A stretch of DNA of 64,000 nucleotides from Pseudideonella sakaiensis (lineage in GTDB: Bacteria; Pseudomonadota; Gammaproteobacteria; Burkholderiales; Burkholderiaceae_C), in assembly GCF_001293525.1 (NCBI RefSeq), contig NZ_BBYR01000030.1, positions 62,001 to 126,000 on the forward strand. The letters run 5' to 3'. The translations under genes were made by a program, and so were the position numbers. The notes beneath the pieces are model-generated. The model saw nothing but the letters and a program-made list of their open reading frames with translations, ran no database searches and had not been told where the DNA came from. Shown piece by piece: positions 27,868 to 36,347 of the stretch (position 1 is its first letter; each line of letters opens with the position of its first letter).

Positions 27868-28880
27868 CGCCGCGCCTCGTCGGGCCAGGGGTGGAGGCAG
27901 CGCAGCGCATGGCCGTCGCCGGCCAGCGGCCGCAGCGCGGGCACCGCCTGGCGGCAGTCCTCGGCGGCCCGCGCGCAGCGCGGCGCGAAGGCGCAGCCCG
28001 GCGGCAGGGCGTGCAGCGGCGGCACCCGGCCCGGCAGCGTGGGCAGCCGCGCGCCCGGCGCGGTGCGGCCCAGCCGCGGCCGGGCCTCGAACAGCGCGCG
28101 GGTGTAGGGGTGGGCGCGGCGCGCGAACACGGCCGCCGTCGGTCCCTCGTCGACGATGCGCCCCGCGTACATCACGGCCACGCGCTCGACGTGCTCGCCC
28201 ACCAGCGCCAGGTCGTGGCTGATCAGCAGCAGCGCCATGCCCGAGGCCTCGGCCAGGCCGCGCAGCAGCTGCAGCATCTCGCGGCGCAGGCCGGCATCCA
28301 GCGCCGAGGTGGGCTCGTCGGCGATCAGCAGGTCGGGCCCGCAGGCGATGGCCGCGGCGATCAGCACCCGCTGCCGCTGCCCGCCGGACAGCTGGTGCGG
28401 GTAGGCGTCGAGGCGCTGTGCGGCCTGCGGCAGCTGCACCCGCTCCAGCAGGCGCAAGGCCTCGGCGCGCGCCGCCTGCCGGCCCAGGCCGCGGTGCAGG
28501 CGCAGCGGCTCGGCCACCTGGCGGCCGATGGTCTGCAGCGGGTCGAGCGCCGTCATCGGCTCCTGGAACACCATGCCGACGCGCGCGCCGCGCAGCCGGC
28601 ACCAGCGGGCCTCGGGCGCGCCGAGCAGCTGCTCGCCGTCGAGCCGCAGGGCGCCCTCGACCTCCGCGCCCTCCGGCAACAGCCCGGCGAGGGCCAGCGC
28701 GGTCATCGACTTGCCGCAGCCGCTCTCGCCGATCAGCCCCAGCGTCTCGCCGCGCGCCAGCCGCAGCGACACCCCGTGCAGCACCGGCAGCGCGCCGCGG
28801 GCCGTGCGCAGCCGCAGGCGCAGGTCCTCCAGCGCCAGCAGCGGCGGGGGGGGCGGTGCGTCGGCGTGCGGCTGGTCCAC
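27864..28880 (-). CDS. ABC transporter ATPase, OppD/DppD-like
   Basis: A 338-residue ATPase: Walker A GESGCGKSM, Q-loop FQEPMTALDPL, signature SGGQRQRVLIAAAI, Walker B LLIADEPTSALD. The C-terminal domain ends with CAFAPRCARAAEDC and HALRCLHPW, the four-Cys Fe-S region typical of OppD/DppD. A GTG start at 28880, 7 bases after the permease stop, gives a sensible N-terminus; the frame itself remains open to 28934. It follows the permease gene and is coupled to the OppF-like gene. Confidence 0.9.
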   Translation of the reverse strand: MDQPHADAPPPPPLLALEDLRLRLRTARGALPVLHGVSLRLARGETLGLIGESGCGKSMTALALAGLLPEGAEVEGALRLDGEQLLGAPEARWCRLRGARVGMVFQEPMTALDPLQTIGRQVAEPLRLHRGLGRQAARAEALRLLERVQLPQAAQRLDAYPHQLSGGQRQRVLIAAAIACGPDLLIADEPTSALDAGLRREMLQLLRGLAEASGMALLLISHDLALVGEHVERVAVMYAGRIVDEGPTAAVFARRAHPYTRALFEARPRLGRTAPGARLPTLPGRVPPLHALPPGCAFAPRCARAAEDCRQAVPALRPLAGDGHALRCLHPWPDEARR

Positions 28881-28887
28881 GGCGTGT

Positions 28888-29736
28888 TCAGCGGCTGCCC
28901 TGCAGCCGCGGGTCCCAGCGGTCGCGCAGGCCATCGCCCAGCAGGTTGAGCCCCAGCACCGTCAGCGCGATCGCGCCGCCCGGCCACAGCGCCAGCAGCG
29001 GCGCCTGGAACATCATCGACTGGCCCTCGTTGAGCATCCGCCCCCAGCTCGGCAGCGGCGGCTGCGTGCCCAGGCCGAGGTAGCTGAGCGCCGCCTCGGC
29101 CAGGATCGCGGTGGCGAACTGGATCGTCGCCTGCACCGTCAGCACCGCCGCGACGTTGGGCAGCACGTGGCGCAGCGTGATCGACAGCGCGCCGTGCCCG
29201 CAGGCCCGCGCCGCCAGCACGAAGTCGCGCGCCCAGACGGCGCGTGCCGCGCTGCGCGTGACGCGGGCGAAGACCGGCACGTTGTAGAGGCCGATCGCCA
29301 CCACCGCCGTCGCCAGCCCCGGCCCCTGCACCGCGGTCAGCATGATGGCCGTCAGCAGCGCCGGAAAGGCGAAGCCGAAATCGCTCGCGCGCATCAGCGC
29401 CTCGTCCACCCAGCCGCCGCGCGCCGCGGCCAGCAGGCCGAGCGCCACGCCGGCCAGCGCGCCCGCGCCCACCGCCGCAGCGCCCACACACAGGGCCGTG
29501 CGCGCCCCGGCGAGCAGCAGCGAGGCGATGTCGCGCCCCAGGCTGTCGGTGCCGAGCCAGTGCGCCGCCGAGGGTGCCTGCAGCCGGTTCGCGACGTCGA
29601 TGGCCGCAGGCGGGTAGGGCGTCCACGCGAAGGAGAGCAGCGCGGCCAGCACGACCACGCCGACCAGCCCGCCGCCGAGGGCGAGGGCGAGGCGGCCCGG
29701 CGGGCGCGGAGGGCGGAAGGACGCGGGGACGGGCAC
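28888..29736 (-). CDS. ABC permease, DppC-like
   Basis: A 282-residue permease with about six membrane helices. TDSLGRDIASLLLAGARTAL and the EAA-loop region RDFVLAARACGHGALSITLRHVLPN are the signature of DppC/OppC. It starts at a GTG. Its partner permease gene is not adjacent: it is found at 31911-32870 on the same strand, beyond two unrelated genes. Confidence 0.9.
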   Translation of the reverse strand: MPVPASFRPPRPPGRLALALGGGLVGVVVLAALLSFAWTPYPPAAIDVANRLQAPSAAHWLGTDSLGRDIASLLLAGARTALCVGAAAVGAGALAGVALGLLAAARGGWVDEALMRASDFGFAFPALLTAIMLTAVQGPGLATAVVAIGLYNVPVFARVTRSAARAVWARDFVLAARACGHGALSITLRHVLPNVAAVLTVQATIQFATAILAEAALSYLGLGTQPPLPSWGRMLNEGQSMMFQAPLLALWPGGAIALTVLGLNLLGDGLRDRWDPRLQGSR

Positions 29737-29803
29737 GGATCGGGGCAGCGGGCGGCGGCGCGATCATCGCCGAACGCGGCCGGCCCGGCGGCGCGGCGGC
29801 CGG

Positions 29804-30322
29804 CTAGGGGATGCGCGGCAACTTCAGCAGCTTCGCTGCCAGCGCATCGTCGCGGGCCGCGCGGGTCTTGGCATCGGGCTCGTGGCCCATCCCGGACGCC
29901 CGCACGAAGACCACGTACCCGCCGCGCGTGTAGCTGAGGTCCACCACGCCGTCGCCGGCCGGGCTGCGCACGCGCGCCGCGCCGTCGGGGTCGCCGGCGA
30001 TGGGCTCGAAGCGGGCCTTGGGGCCGCCGGCCGTCATGGTGCGCATCATGGCCTGGTCCGAGCCGGGGGGCAGCACCAGCACCCAGAGGCTCGGGCCGCC
30101 GTTCTGGCCGGCGTACTTGCAGGACGTGCCGCCGATCCCCGGTTCGGCCTGGCCGGCCGCGACGCGCAGGCCGACCACCTTGGAGACCAGGTCGGCCTGA
30201 TACGGGCAGGGCGGCGGCGCGGCCTGCGCCGCCAGGCTGGCCAGCGACAGCACGCCTGCGGCGGCGGCCAGGCCGCCGCGGCGTTGCACGGCGGAAGGGT
30301 TCGCGGAGCGGAGCAGGCGCAT
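29804..30322 (-). CDS. secreted protein of unknown function
   Basis: A 172-residue protein with a signal peptide (cleavage likely after AAQA). The mature part has two Cys (PPPCPYQADLV and GTSCKYAG) that could form a disulfide, then VWVLVLPPGSDQAMMRTM and VDLSYTRGGYVVFVRASG. I do not recognise a family. It is located between the two permease genes of the ABC importer and is not obviously part of it. It is divergent from the DUF4397 lipoprotein gene. Confidence 0.6.
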   Translation of the reverse strand: MRLLRSANPSAVQRRGGLAAAAGVLSLASLAAQAAPPPCPYQADLVSKVVGLRVAAGQAEPGIGGTSCKYAGQNGGPSLWVLVLPPGSDQAMMRTMTAGGPKARFEPIAGDPDGAARVRSPAGDGVVDLSYTRGGYVVFVRASGMGHEPDAKTRAARDDALAAKLLKLPRIP

Positions 30323-30512
30323 GCGGAAACCTCGTGACGACGACACGCGGACGATGGTAGCGCGGCGACGCCTGCGGGGCGCCCGGCGGCTGGCCTGCGT
30401 CGGTTGTCACCGTGTGTCACCAAGGTTGCGGCAGGGGCAACACGGGGGTGAAGCGGCCTTCTTGTAATCGGGGCAGCCGGCCAGCCCGGCCCACCACCAT
30501 CCCGAGGGAGCC

Positions 30513-31835
30513 ATGATTCGTCCATTGCTGCGCGGCCGCCTGGCCACCGCCGTCCTGTCCCTGATCGTCGTGCTGCCGCTGGCCCTGGTCGGCTGCGGCG
30601 GCGGTGGCAGCAGCGGCAGCAAGCAGGCGACGCTGCGCGTGGTCAACGCCACCAGCGACGTCGGCGACATGAACCTGTCGCTCGGCGGCACGAGCCGCTT
30701 CACCGCGCTGGCGGCCGATGCGCTGAGCGCGGCCTTCTCCTTCGACGCGGGCACCTACGACACCACGCTGACGAGCGGCAGCTCGAGCACCGCGCTGCTG
30801 TCCGGCAACCGCGTCTACGCCGAGAGCACCGACTACACCGCGGTGGCCTGGGGCAGCGCGAGCGCGCTGAAGCTGACCTCGCTGGCCGACACCGCGGACG
30901 CCAGCAATGCGCCGGCCAGCGGCTCGGCGATCCTGCGCGTGTTCAACGCGACCGCCGATGCCGGCTCGGTCGACCTGTACCTGACCAGCGACACGGCCGA
31001 CCTCGACGCGGCGACGCCGAACGTCAGCGGGCTGGCCGTCGGGTCGATGACGAGCTATGCGACGGTCACGCCCGGCACCTACCGGCTGCGCATCACCGGC
31101 ACCGGTGACCGCACCGACATCCGGCTCGACCAGCGCGGCGTGGTGGTGGGCAACCAGGCCCGCACGACGCTGGTGCTGCAGCCCGGGGTTGGCGGCACGC
31201 TGGTGCACGCGCTGCAGTTCGACTACGGCTCGACCACGCTGACGGCGCTGAAGAACACCGAGGCCCGCGTGCGCGTGGCCGCGAGCGTCGACGGCAACGG
31301 CGCCGTCACCGCCTCGCTCGCCGGCAGCTCGCTGAACGTCGGGCTGCGCTCGCCGTCGGTCGGCAGCTACGTGCGCGTGCCGGCCGGCACGGCGCAGGTG
31401 CTCTCGCTGACGGTGGCCGGCGTGCCGCAGGCCGACAGCACGCGCAGCCTCGCGGCCGGCGGCGACTACACCCTGCTGGTGAGCGGCGCGTCGGCCAGCC
31501 CGCAGGCCACGCTGCTCACCGACGACAACCGCCTGCCGACCAGCACCACGCGCAGCAAGATCCGCCTGGTGCACGGGGCCAACGGCCAGGACGCGCTGAC
31601 GCTCGCGGTGGACTACAACGCGCTGGCCACCGGCGTGGCCTATGGCAGCGCCTCGCCCTTCGCGTCGGTGGCGTCGAATGCCACGGCGACGGTCGAGGTC
31701 AGCTCGCCGCTGGTGGCCGCGCCGCTGTTCTCGACCGCGAGCAGCACCGTCAACCTGCAGGCCCAGGGCGTCTACACCGTGTTCATCCTGGGCGGCGGCA
31801 GCGCGCCGACCGGCGTGCTGCGCAAGGACCGCTGA
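30513..31835 (+). CDS. DUF4397 domain lipoprotein
   Basis: A 440-residue lipoprotein: signal with lipobox LALVGC, a Gly/Ser spacer, then at least two beta-rich repeats each opening with a VVNAT/VFNATADAG/VHGA-type motif (residues about 42, 151, 355), typical of DUF4397. It is likely anchored in the outer membrane, with Ig- or transthyretin-like repeats; the function is unknown. GAGGGAG lies before the ATG. It reads opposite to its neighbours, inside the split ABC importer. Confidence 0.8.
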   Translation: MIRPLLRGRLATAVLSLIVVLPLALVGCGGGGSSGSKQATLRVVNATSDVGDMNLSLGGTSRFTALAADALSAAFSFDAGTYDTTLTSGSSSTALLSGNRVYAESTDYTAVAWGSASALKLTSLADTADASNAPASGSAILRVFNATADAGSVDLYLTSDTADLDAATPNVSGLAVGSMTSYATVTPGTYRLRITGTGDRTDIRLDQRGVVVGNQARTTLVLQPGVGGTLVHALQFDYGSTTLTALKNTEARVRVAASVDGNGAVTASLAGSSLNVGLRSPSVGSYVRVPAGTAQVLSLTVAGVPQADSTRSLAAGGDYTLLVSGASASPQATLLTDDNRLPTSTTRSKIRLVHGANGQDALTLAVDYNALATGVAYGSASPFASVASNATATVEVSSPLVAAPLFSTASSTVNLQAQGVYTVFILGGGSAPTGVLRKDR

Positions 31836-31910
31836 GGCCCGCCGGCGGGCGGGCGCCCGCCGCGCCGGACCGGGGCCTGCCGGGTGCCGTGAGGAATCCG
31901 GCCCGCGGCC

Positions 31911-32870
31911 TCAGCCCCGCGCGCGCAGCCGCGGGTCGACCGCGGCCTGCGCGAGGTCGACCAGCAGGTTGACCGCGATCACCAGCGCGGCCAGCAGCAT
32001 CACCAGGTTGCGCAGCAGCACCAGGTCGCGGTTGGCGATGGCCTGGAAACTCAGCCGGCCCAGGCCGGGCAGGCTGAACACGTTCTCGATCACCACCGTG
32101 CCGGTCAGCAGGTTCGCGAACTGCAGGCCCATCACGGTCAGCACCGGCAAGAGCGCATTGCGCAGCACGTGGCGCCACAGCACCTGGCGCGGCGACAGGC
32201 CGCGCGAGCGCGCGGTGCGCACGAAGTCCTCGCGCAGCACCTCGAGCACCGCCGCGCGCGTGATGCGCGCGAGGATCGCCGCCTGCACCAGCGCGAGCGC
32301 GAGCGCCGGCAGCAGCAGCGCACGCAGTCCCTCGAGCAGGCCGCCGCCCGCGTCCTCCGTCCAGCCCGGGAAGCCGCCGGCCGGGAACCACTGCAGCTGC
32401 ACCGAGAACAGCAGCACCAGCAGGATCGCCAGCCAGAAGCTCGGCAGCGCGATGCCGAGCTGGCTGGCCGCCATCACGCCGACGTCGCCGAGCCGGCCGT
32501 GGCGCGAGGCGGCATAGACGCCGAGCCCCAGCGCCAGCAGCGTGGTCGCGGCCATCGCGAGCGCCGCCAGCGGCAGCGTCACCGCCATGCGTTCGCGCAG
32601 CAGCTCGGCCACCGGCGCCTCGTACGACACCGCCACGCCGAGCTCGCCGCGCAGCAGGCCCTGCAGCCAGCCGAGGTAGCGCTCCAGCGGCGGCCGGTCG
32701 AGGCCGAGCCGCCGCTCCAGCGCCTGCACCGCCTGCGGCGTCGCGGTCTCGCCGAGCATCACCTGCGCCGCGTTGCCGGGCAGCAGGTCGAGCGCGACGA
32801 ACACCACGGCCGATGCGAGCCACAGCGTGAGCAGGGTGCCGGCGAGGCGGCGCAGCAGGAAGCGGGCGAT
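31911..32870 (-). CDS. ABC permease, DppB-like (probable ATC start)
   Basis: Permease of the DppB/OppB type. GLDRPPLERYLGWLQGLLRGELGVAVSYE and REDFVRTARSRGLSPRQVLWRHVLRNALLP are diagnostic; it has about six helices. The first canonical start, GTG at 32807, would cut off most of the first membrane helix. The frame continues upstream with the typical family N-terminus ARFLLRRLAGTLLTLWLAS; the first residue is coded by ATC at 32870, and GAGAGG lies six bases before it. I see no ATG, GTG or TTG in frame above, so an ATC start is proposed. Partner of the DppC-like gene at 28888-29736. Confidence 0.85.
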   Translation of the reverse strand: MARFLLRRLAGTLLTLWLASAVVFVALDLLPGNAAQVMLGETATPQAVQALERRLGLDRPPLERYLGWLQGLLRGELGVAVSYEAPVAELLRERMAVTLPLAALAMAATTLLALGLGVYAASRHGRLGDVGVMAASQLGIALPSFWLAILLVLLFSVQLQWFPAGGFPGWTEDAGGGLLEGLRALLLPALALALVQAAILARITRAAVLEVLREDFVRTARSRGLSPRQVLWRHVLRNALLPVLTVMGLQFANLLTGTVVIENVFSLPGLGRLSFQAIANRDLVLLRNLVMLLAALVIAVNLLVDLAQAAVDPRLRARG

Positions 32871-33029
32871 GGTCGGCCTCTCGGGTCGGCGGCGGTCGGA
32901 ACGGATGCGGGTTCTACCGCAGATGCGGCACCGGGCGTGAATTCCTTGGCATCCGCGGCCGCGATCTGCACGGCGCCGCGCATCCGCTGCGTCCAGCGGG
33001 CGATCCGCCGCGTCAGCAAGGTGCCCGAA

Positions 33030-33048
33030 GCCTTGCAGGGTGCAAGGC
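33030..33048. repeat. perfect inverted repeat before a secreted-protein gene
   Basis: GCCTTGCA-GGG-TGCAAGGC: 8-bp arms with a three-base centre. It is 25 bases upstream of the ATG at 33074, just before its ribosome-binding site (GAGGAG), and in a region between divergent genes. It could be an operator or an mRNA hairpin affecting translation. Confidence 0.5.
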
Positions 33049-33073
33049 AGGCGAATCCCCCGAGGAGCTGTCC

Positions 33074-33895
33074 ATGAACCGCATCACCGCCGCCACCGTC
33101 TCCATCCCCGCTGCCGCCGCCGGCCGCCCGCTGCTGCTGGCGCTCGCGCTGGCCACCGCCGGCCTCGGACTGGCCGCGCCCGGCACCGCCCACGCCGGCG
33201 AGCAGGAGGGCGTGTTTTGCCCCGCCGGCAGCACGCCCGAGTTCGGCCCCGGCGACCGCACGCTGCGCTGCGCGAAGCCCCTCGTGGTCGAGCGCGAGGC
33301 CGTGTGCTATGCCGTGAACCTGCCGGCCAACGGCGACATCCGCCTGAACACCCGCATCGAGCACGTGACGGCCGGCCGCGACGTCTGCCGCACCCCCGGC
33401 AGCAGCGGCAACGTCGCCACCTCGGCGCCGCAGTTCGTGCCGCTGCCCGGCGACCCGCCCGCCTCGGCCTTCGTGCAGGTGCCGCTGCCGGGCAAGGACG
33501 TGTTCCGCGCCACCGTGCCGGGTTACGTCTTCCCGCTCAACGGCAGCCTCCCGCTGTACCTCAACCCGATGCACCAGGCTGCCAACGGCGTGGCCTGCCC
33601 GGCGGGCTACGACGGCGACAAGGTCGGCAACGACCGCGGCATCCGCTGCGACCGGAACGATGGCGCGCCGAAGCGCGCGGACTGCGACTTCCCGTGGTCG
33701 CTGCTGCCCGACGAGGCCGGCCGCGAGGACCGCTGCGTGCTGGCCAACCAGCGCGGCCAGACCAAGCCGGTGGGCATGACCTTCGCGCAGCTGCAGATCG
33801 AGAAGGCGCTGCCGACCGTGGGCTGGGTGCTGAACCGCAATGCCGGTGCGGACACCTGGCAGCGCCGCGTCTACGTGTTCCCGAACAGCCGCTGA
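33074..33895 (+). CDS. secreted Cys-containing protein of unknown function
   Basis: A 273-residue protein with a signal peptide (cut near GTAHA). The mature part has about eight Cys (VFCPAG, LRCAKP, AVCYAV, DVCRTP, VACPAG, IRCDRN, ADCDFP, DRCVLA), evenly enough placed to suggest disulfides in the periplasm or outside. The repeat-like CPAGYDGDKVGNDRGIRCD resembles the earlier CPAGSTPEFGPGDRTLRC, hinting at an internal duplication of a CPAG...RC module. No known family is recognised. GAGGAG precedes the ATG. It leads a row of envelope-related genes including a CsgG-like lipoprotein and a sigma/anti-sigma pair. Confidence 0.7.
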   Translation: MNRITAATVSIPAAAAGRPLLLALALATAGLGLAAPGTAHAGEQEGVFCPAGSTPEFGPGDRTLRCAKPLVVEREAVCYAVNLPANGDIRLNTRIEHVTAGRDVCRTPGSSGNVATSAPQFVPLPGDPPASAFVQVPLPGKDVFRATVPGYVFPLNGSLPLYLNPMHQAANGVACPAGYDGDKVGNDRGIRCDRNDGAPKRADCDFPWSLLPDEAGREDRCVLANQRGQTKPVGMTFAQLQIEKALPTVGWVLNRNAGADTWQRRVYVFPNSR

Positions 33896-33975
33896 TGCCG
33901 CGGCCCCGGCGCCGCCGCGGGCCGGCGGCGCCCCGTTCCGCCGGCCCCCCCTCGTCCTTCCGAATGGAGCCCCGC

Positions 33976-35715
33976 ATGGCCTCGTCCCCCGCCCCGTCCG
34001 CGCCGGCCGCCCTCGTGCTCGCCGCGGCCCTGCTGGCCGCCGGCTGTGCCGGCCAGCCCTCGCGCCAGTCGCTGCAGCAGGTGCGCGCGCAGCAGAACCC
34101 CACCGACACCGCGCAGCGCACGATCACCAGCTTCACGCCGGCGCTGCGCTGCATGGACGACCTCATGTTCCGCATCGGCACGCGCGACGTGACGCTGATG
34201 ATGGAGGAGCTGCGCGACGCCACCACCAAGGTGCCCGTCAGTGCGCGCGACATGATGACCTCCGCGATCTCCGACATGACGCGGCGCTCGCGCGCAGTGC
34301 GCCTGTCGGTGTTCGGCAGCGACCAGCAGAACCTCGCCCAGCTGCTGCAGCAGCTGCAGAAGACGGCCGCCTTCGAGGCGCTGCCCGAGTACAACGTGCG
34401 CGGCACCATCAGCCAGCTCGACGAGGACGTGCGGCGCGATGCCAGCGCTTTCGGCTTCCTGACCGAGAAGGCCTTCGGCGTGAAGTTCGGCAACGAGACC
34501 CGCTTCTCGGTGCTCGGCTTCGACACCGCCGTCGTGCGCACCGACTCGATGCAGCTGGTGCACGGCGTGTCCTCGAAGAACACCACGGTGATCGTGCGGC
34601 GCGACACCAGCGCCGGCGACGGCCAGGCGCGCATCCTCGGCGCCGGCGCGGTGTTCTCCTTCTCGGCCGCGCGCTCGGAAGGGCCCTCGCAGGCCGCGCG
34701 CAACATGGTCGAGCTGGCGGCGATCGAGCTGGTGGGCAAGCTGATCCGCGCGCCCTACTGGCAGTGCCTGGGCACGCCGGACCAGGACCCGGAGGTGCTG
34801 CGCGAGACCGAGGACTGGTTCGTCTCGATGGACCCCGACGAGCGCGTGCGCTTCGTCAAGGAGCGGCTGCGCGAGCGCCGCTACTACGACGGCGCGCTCG
34901 ATGGCGAGGCCGACGAGGCCTACCGCGCCGCGCTGCGCGCCTGGCGCGTGGCGGCCGGCCTGCCGGCCGAGGGGCCGGACGACCTCGCGCAGTTCCGGGC
35001 GCTGCTGGTGCGCGCGGTGCCGCCGGGGCCGTTCGCGCCGCTGCCGCGGCGCGCCGCGGCCCGGGCCGCCGTCGCGGCGCCGGCTGCGGCGGCAACCGCT
35101 GCGCCTACCGCCGTGCCCGACGCCACGGCCGTCGTGCCGACCTCGGCCGCCGCCGCCCCGCCGACGGCGGGCCTTCCGCCCGCCGCGGCCGCCGATCCCG
35201 CGTTGGCCACGGCCTCGACGGCGGCGCCGGGCAGCCCCTCGGGCGCGCCGACCGGCCGGTCCGACGCAACGCCCGGTGCCGTGGCGCTGCCCGGCGGGTC
35301 CGAGCCCGCGGCGCCAGCCGGCGCGGCGCCGATCCGCCTCGTCCTCCAGCCCGCCGGCGCGCGGCAGCAGCTCGCGCTGTCCGCGCGCACCGGCGGCTAC
35401 GTCTACTGCTACGCACAGGACCCGCGCACCCAGGCGATCCGCCGCATCTTCCCGAACCGCTTCGACCGCGACCCGCGGCTGGCGGCCGGCGAGACGCTGC
35501 GCCTGCCGGGCCGCGCCGGCTTCTCGATCGCCGCCGACCAGGCGCTGGCCTGCCTGCATGCGCCGCGCGAGGTCTACGCCGACCTGCCCGCGCCGTTGCG
35601 CTGGGGCGACTTCGATCCGGTCGCGCTGAAGAGCTTCGACGCGATCCGCCAGGGCTTCGCCGACGCCTCGGGCCAGAATGTCGCGCTGGTGCGGCCGGAC
35701 GGCGCCACCCGCTGA
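33976..35715 (+). CDS. CsgG-like / DUF4384 lipoprotein
   Basis: A 579-residue lipoprotein (lipobox LLAAGC). The N-terminal half (to about residue 260) resembles CsgG-type proteins: ARDMMTSAISDMTRRSRAVRLSVF and a GTISQLDEDV strand. A short peptidoglycan-binding-like helical segment follows (RERRYYDGALDGEADEAYRAAL). After a long Ala/Pro-rich linker comes a C-terminal DUF4384 domain (IRLVLQPAGARQQLALSARTGGYVYCYAQD, RRIFPNRF). It is probably an outer-membrane lipoprotein in envelope traffic or stress. The ATG at 33976 is preferred because GGAG lies before it; an earlier ATG is at 33964. It precedes the sigma gene by 59 bases. Confidence 0.75.
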   Translation: MASSPAPSAPAALVLAAALLAAGCAGQPSRQSLQQVRAQQNPTDTAQRTITSFTPALRCMDDLMFRIGTRDVTLMMEELRDATTKVPVSARDMMTSAISDMTRRSRAVRLSVFGSDQQNLAQLLQQLQKTAAFEALPEYNVRGTISQLDEDVRRDASAFGFLTEKAFGVKFGNETRFSVLGFDTAVVRTDSMQLVHGVSSKNTTVIVRRDTSAGDGQARILGAGAVFSFSAARSEGPSQAARNMVELAAIELVGKLIRAPYWQCLGTPDQDPEVLRETEDWFVSMDPDERVRFVKERLRERRYYDGALDGEADEAYRAALRAWRVAAGLPAEGPDDLAQFRALLVRAVPPGPFAPLPRRAAARAAVAAPAAAATAAPTAVPDATAVVPTSAAAAPPTAGLPPAAAADPALATASTAAPGSPSGAPTGRSDATPGAVALPGGSEPAAPAGAAPIRLVLQPAGARQQLALSARTGGYVYCYAQDPRTQAIRRIFPNRFDRDPRLAAGETLRLPGRAGFSIAADQALACLHAPREVYADLPAPLRWGDFDPVALKSFDAIRQGFADASGQNVALVRPDGATR

Positions 35716-35774
35716 CCCCCGCGCCGCCTGCCCCGCGAACCGCCCCGACCGATTGCTCCCCCGCCCGCCGCGCC

Positions 35775-36347
35775 ATGGACCGCCCCCTCGCCCCGCTGCT
35801 CGGCCGCGTCGCCCGCCAGGACCGTGCGGCGCTGCGCGAGCTCTACGACGCCACCGTCGAGCGCCTGCTGGCCGTGGCCACGCGGCTGCTCGACGACCGC
35901 GGCGCGGCCGAGGACGTGGTGCAGGAGGTCTTCGTCGCGGTCTGGACCCGCGCCGACCAGCTGCCGGAGCTGCGCGAGCACCCGCTCGCCTGGCTGACGA
36001 CGATGGTGCGCCACCGGGCCATCGACCAGCTGCGGCGCCGCCGCCCCGAGGTGCCGCTGCAGTGGCAGGACGCCGATGGCGAGGAGCATGCCGTGGACCT
36101 GCCCGACCCGGAAGCCAACCCCGCGCGGCGCCTGATGGAGGCCCAGTCGGACCAGCGCCTGCGCGACTGCCTGGGCCGCCTCGAGCCCGAGCCGCGCGAC
36201 GCGGTGCTGCTGGCCTACTTCGAGGGCCTGACCCATGGTGAACTCGCCGAGCGCCTCGGCAAGCCGCTGGGCACCGTGAAGGCCTGGGTGCGCCGCAGCC
36301 TCGGCCGCCTGCGCGACTGCCTGGGCGACCTGGAGGCGCTCGCATGA
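35775..36347 (+). CDS. ECF sigma factor (RpoE-like)
   Basis: A 190-residue extracytoplasmic-function sigma factor. Region 2: RRAA-free DRGAAEDVVQEVFVAVW with the -10-contacting WLTTMVRHRAIDQLRRRR; region 4: YFEGLTHGELAERLGKPLGTVKAWVRRSL, the -35 reader. Its stop overlaps the ATG of an RskA-type anti-sigma gene (ATGA). It probably directs an envelope-response regulon, possibly including the genes just upstream. Confidence 0.92.
   Translation: MDRPLAPLLGRVARQDRAALRELYDATVERLLAVATRLLDDRGAAEDVVQEVFVAVWTRADQLPELREHPLAWLTTMVRHRAIDQLRRRRPEVPLQWQDADGEEHAVDLPDPEANPARRLMEAQSDQRLRDCLGRLEPEPRDAVLLAYFEGLTHGELAERLGKPLGTVKAWVRRSLGRLRDCLGDLEALA

Noticed and set aside
31911-32807. DppB-like permease as a truncated pseudogene
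   Set aside because: The missing N-terminus is encoded intact upstream with a good ribosome site, so only the start codon is odd.
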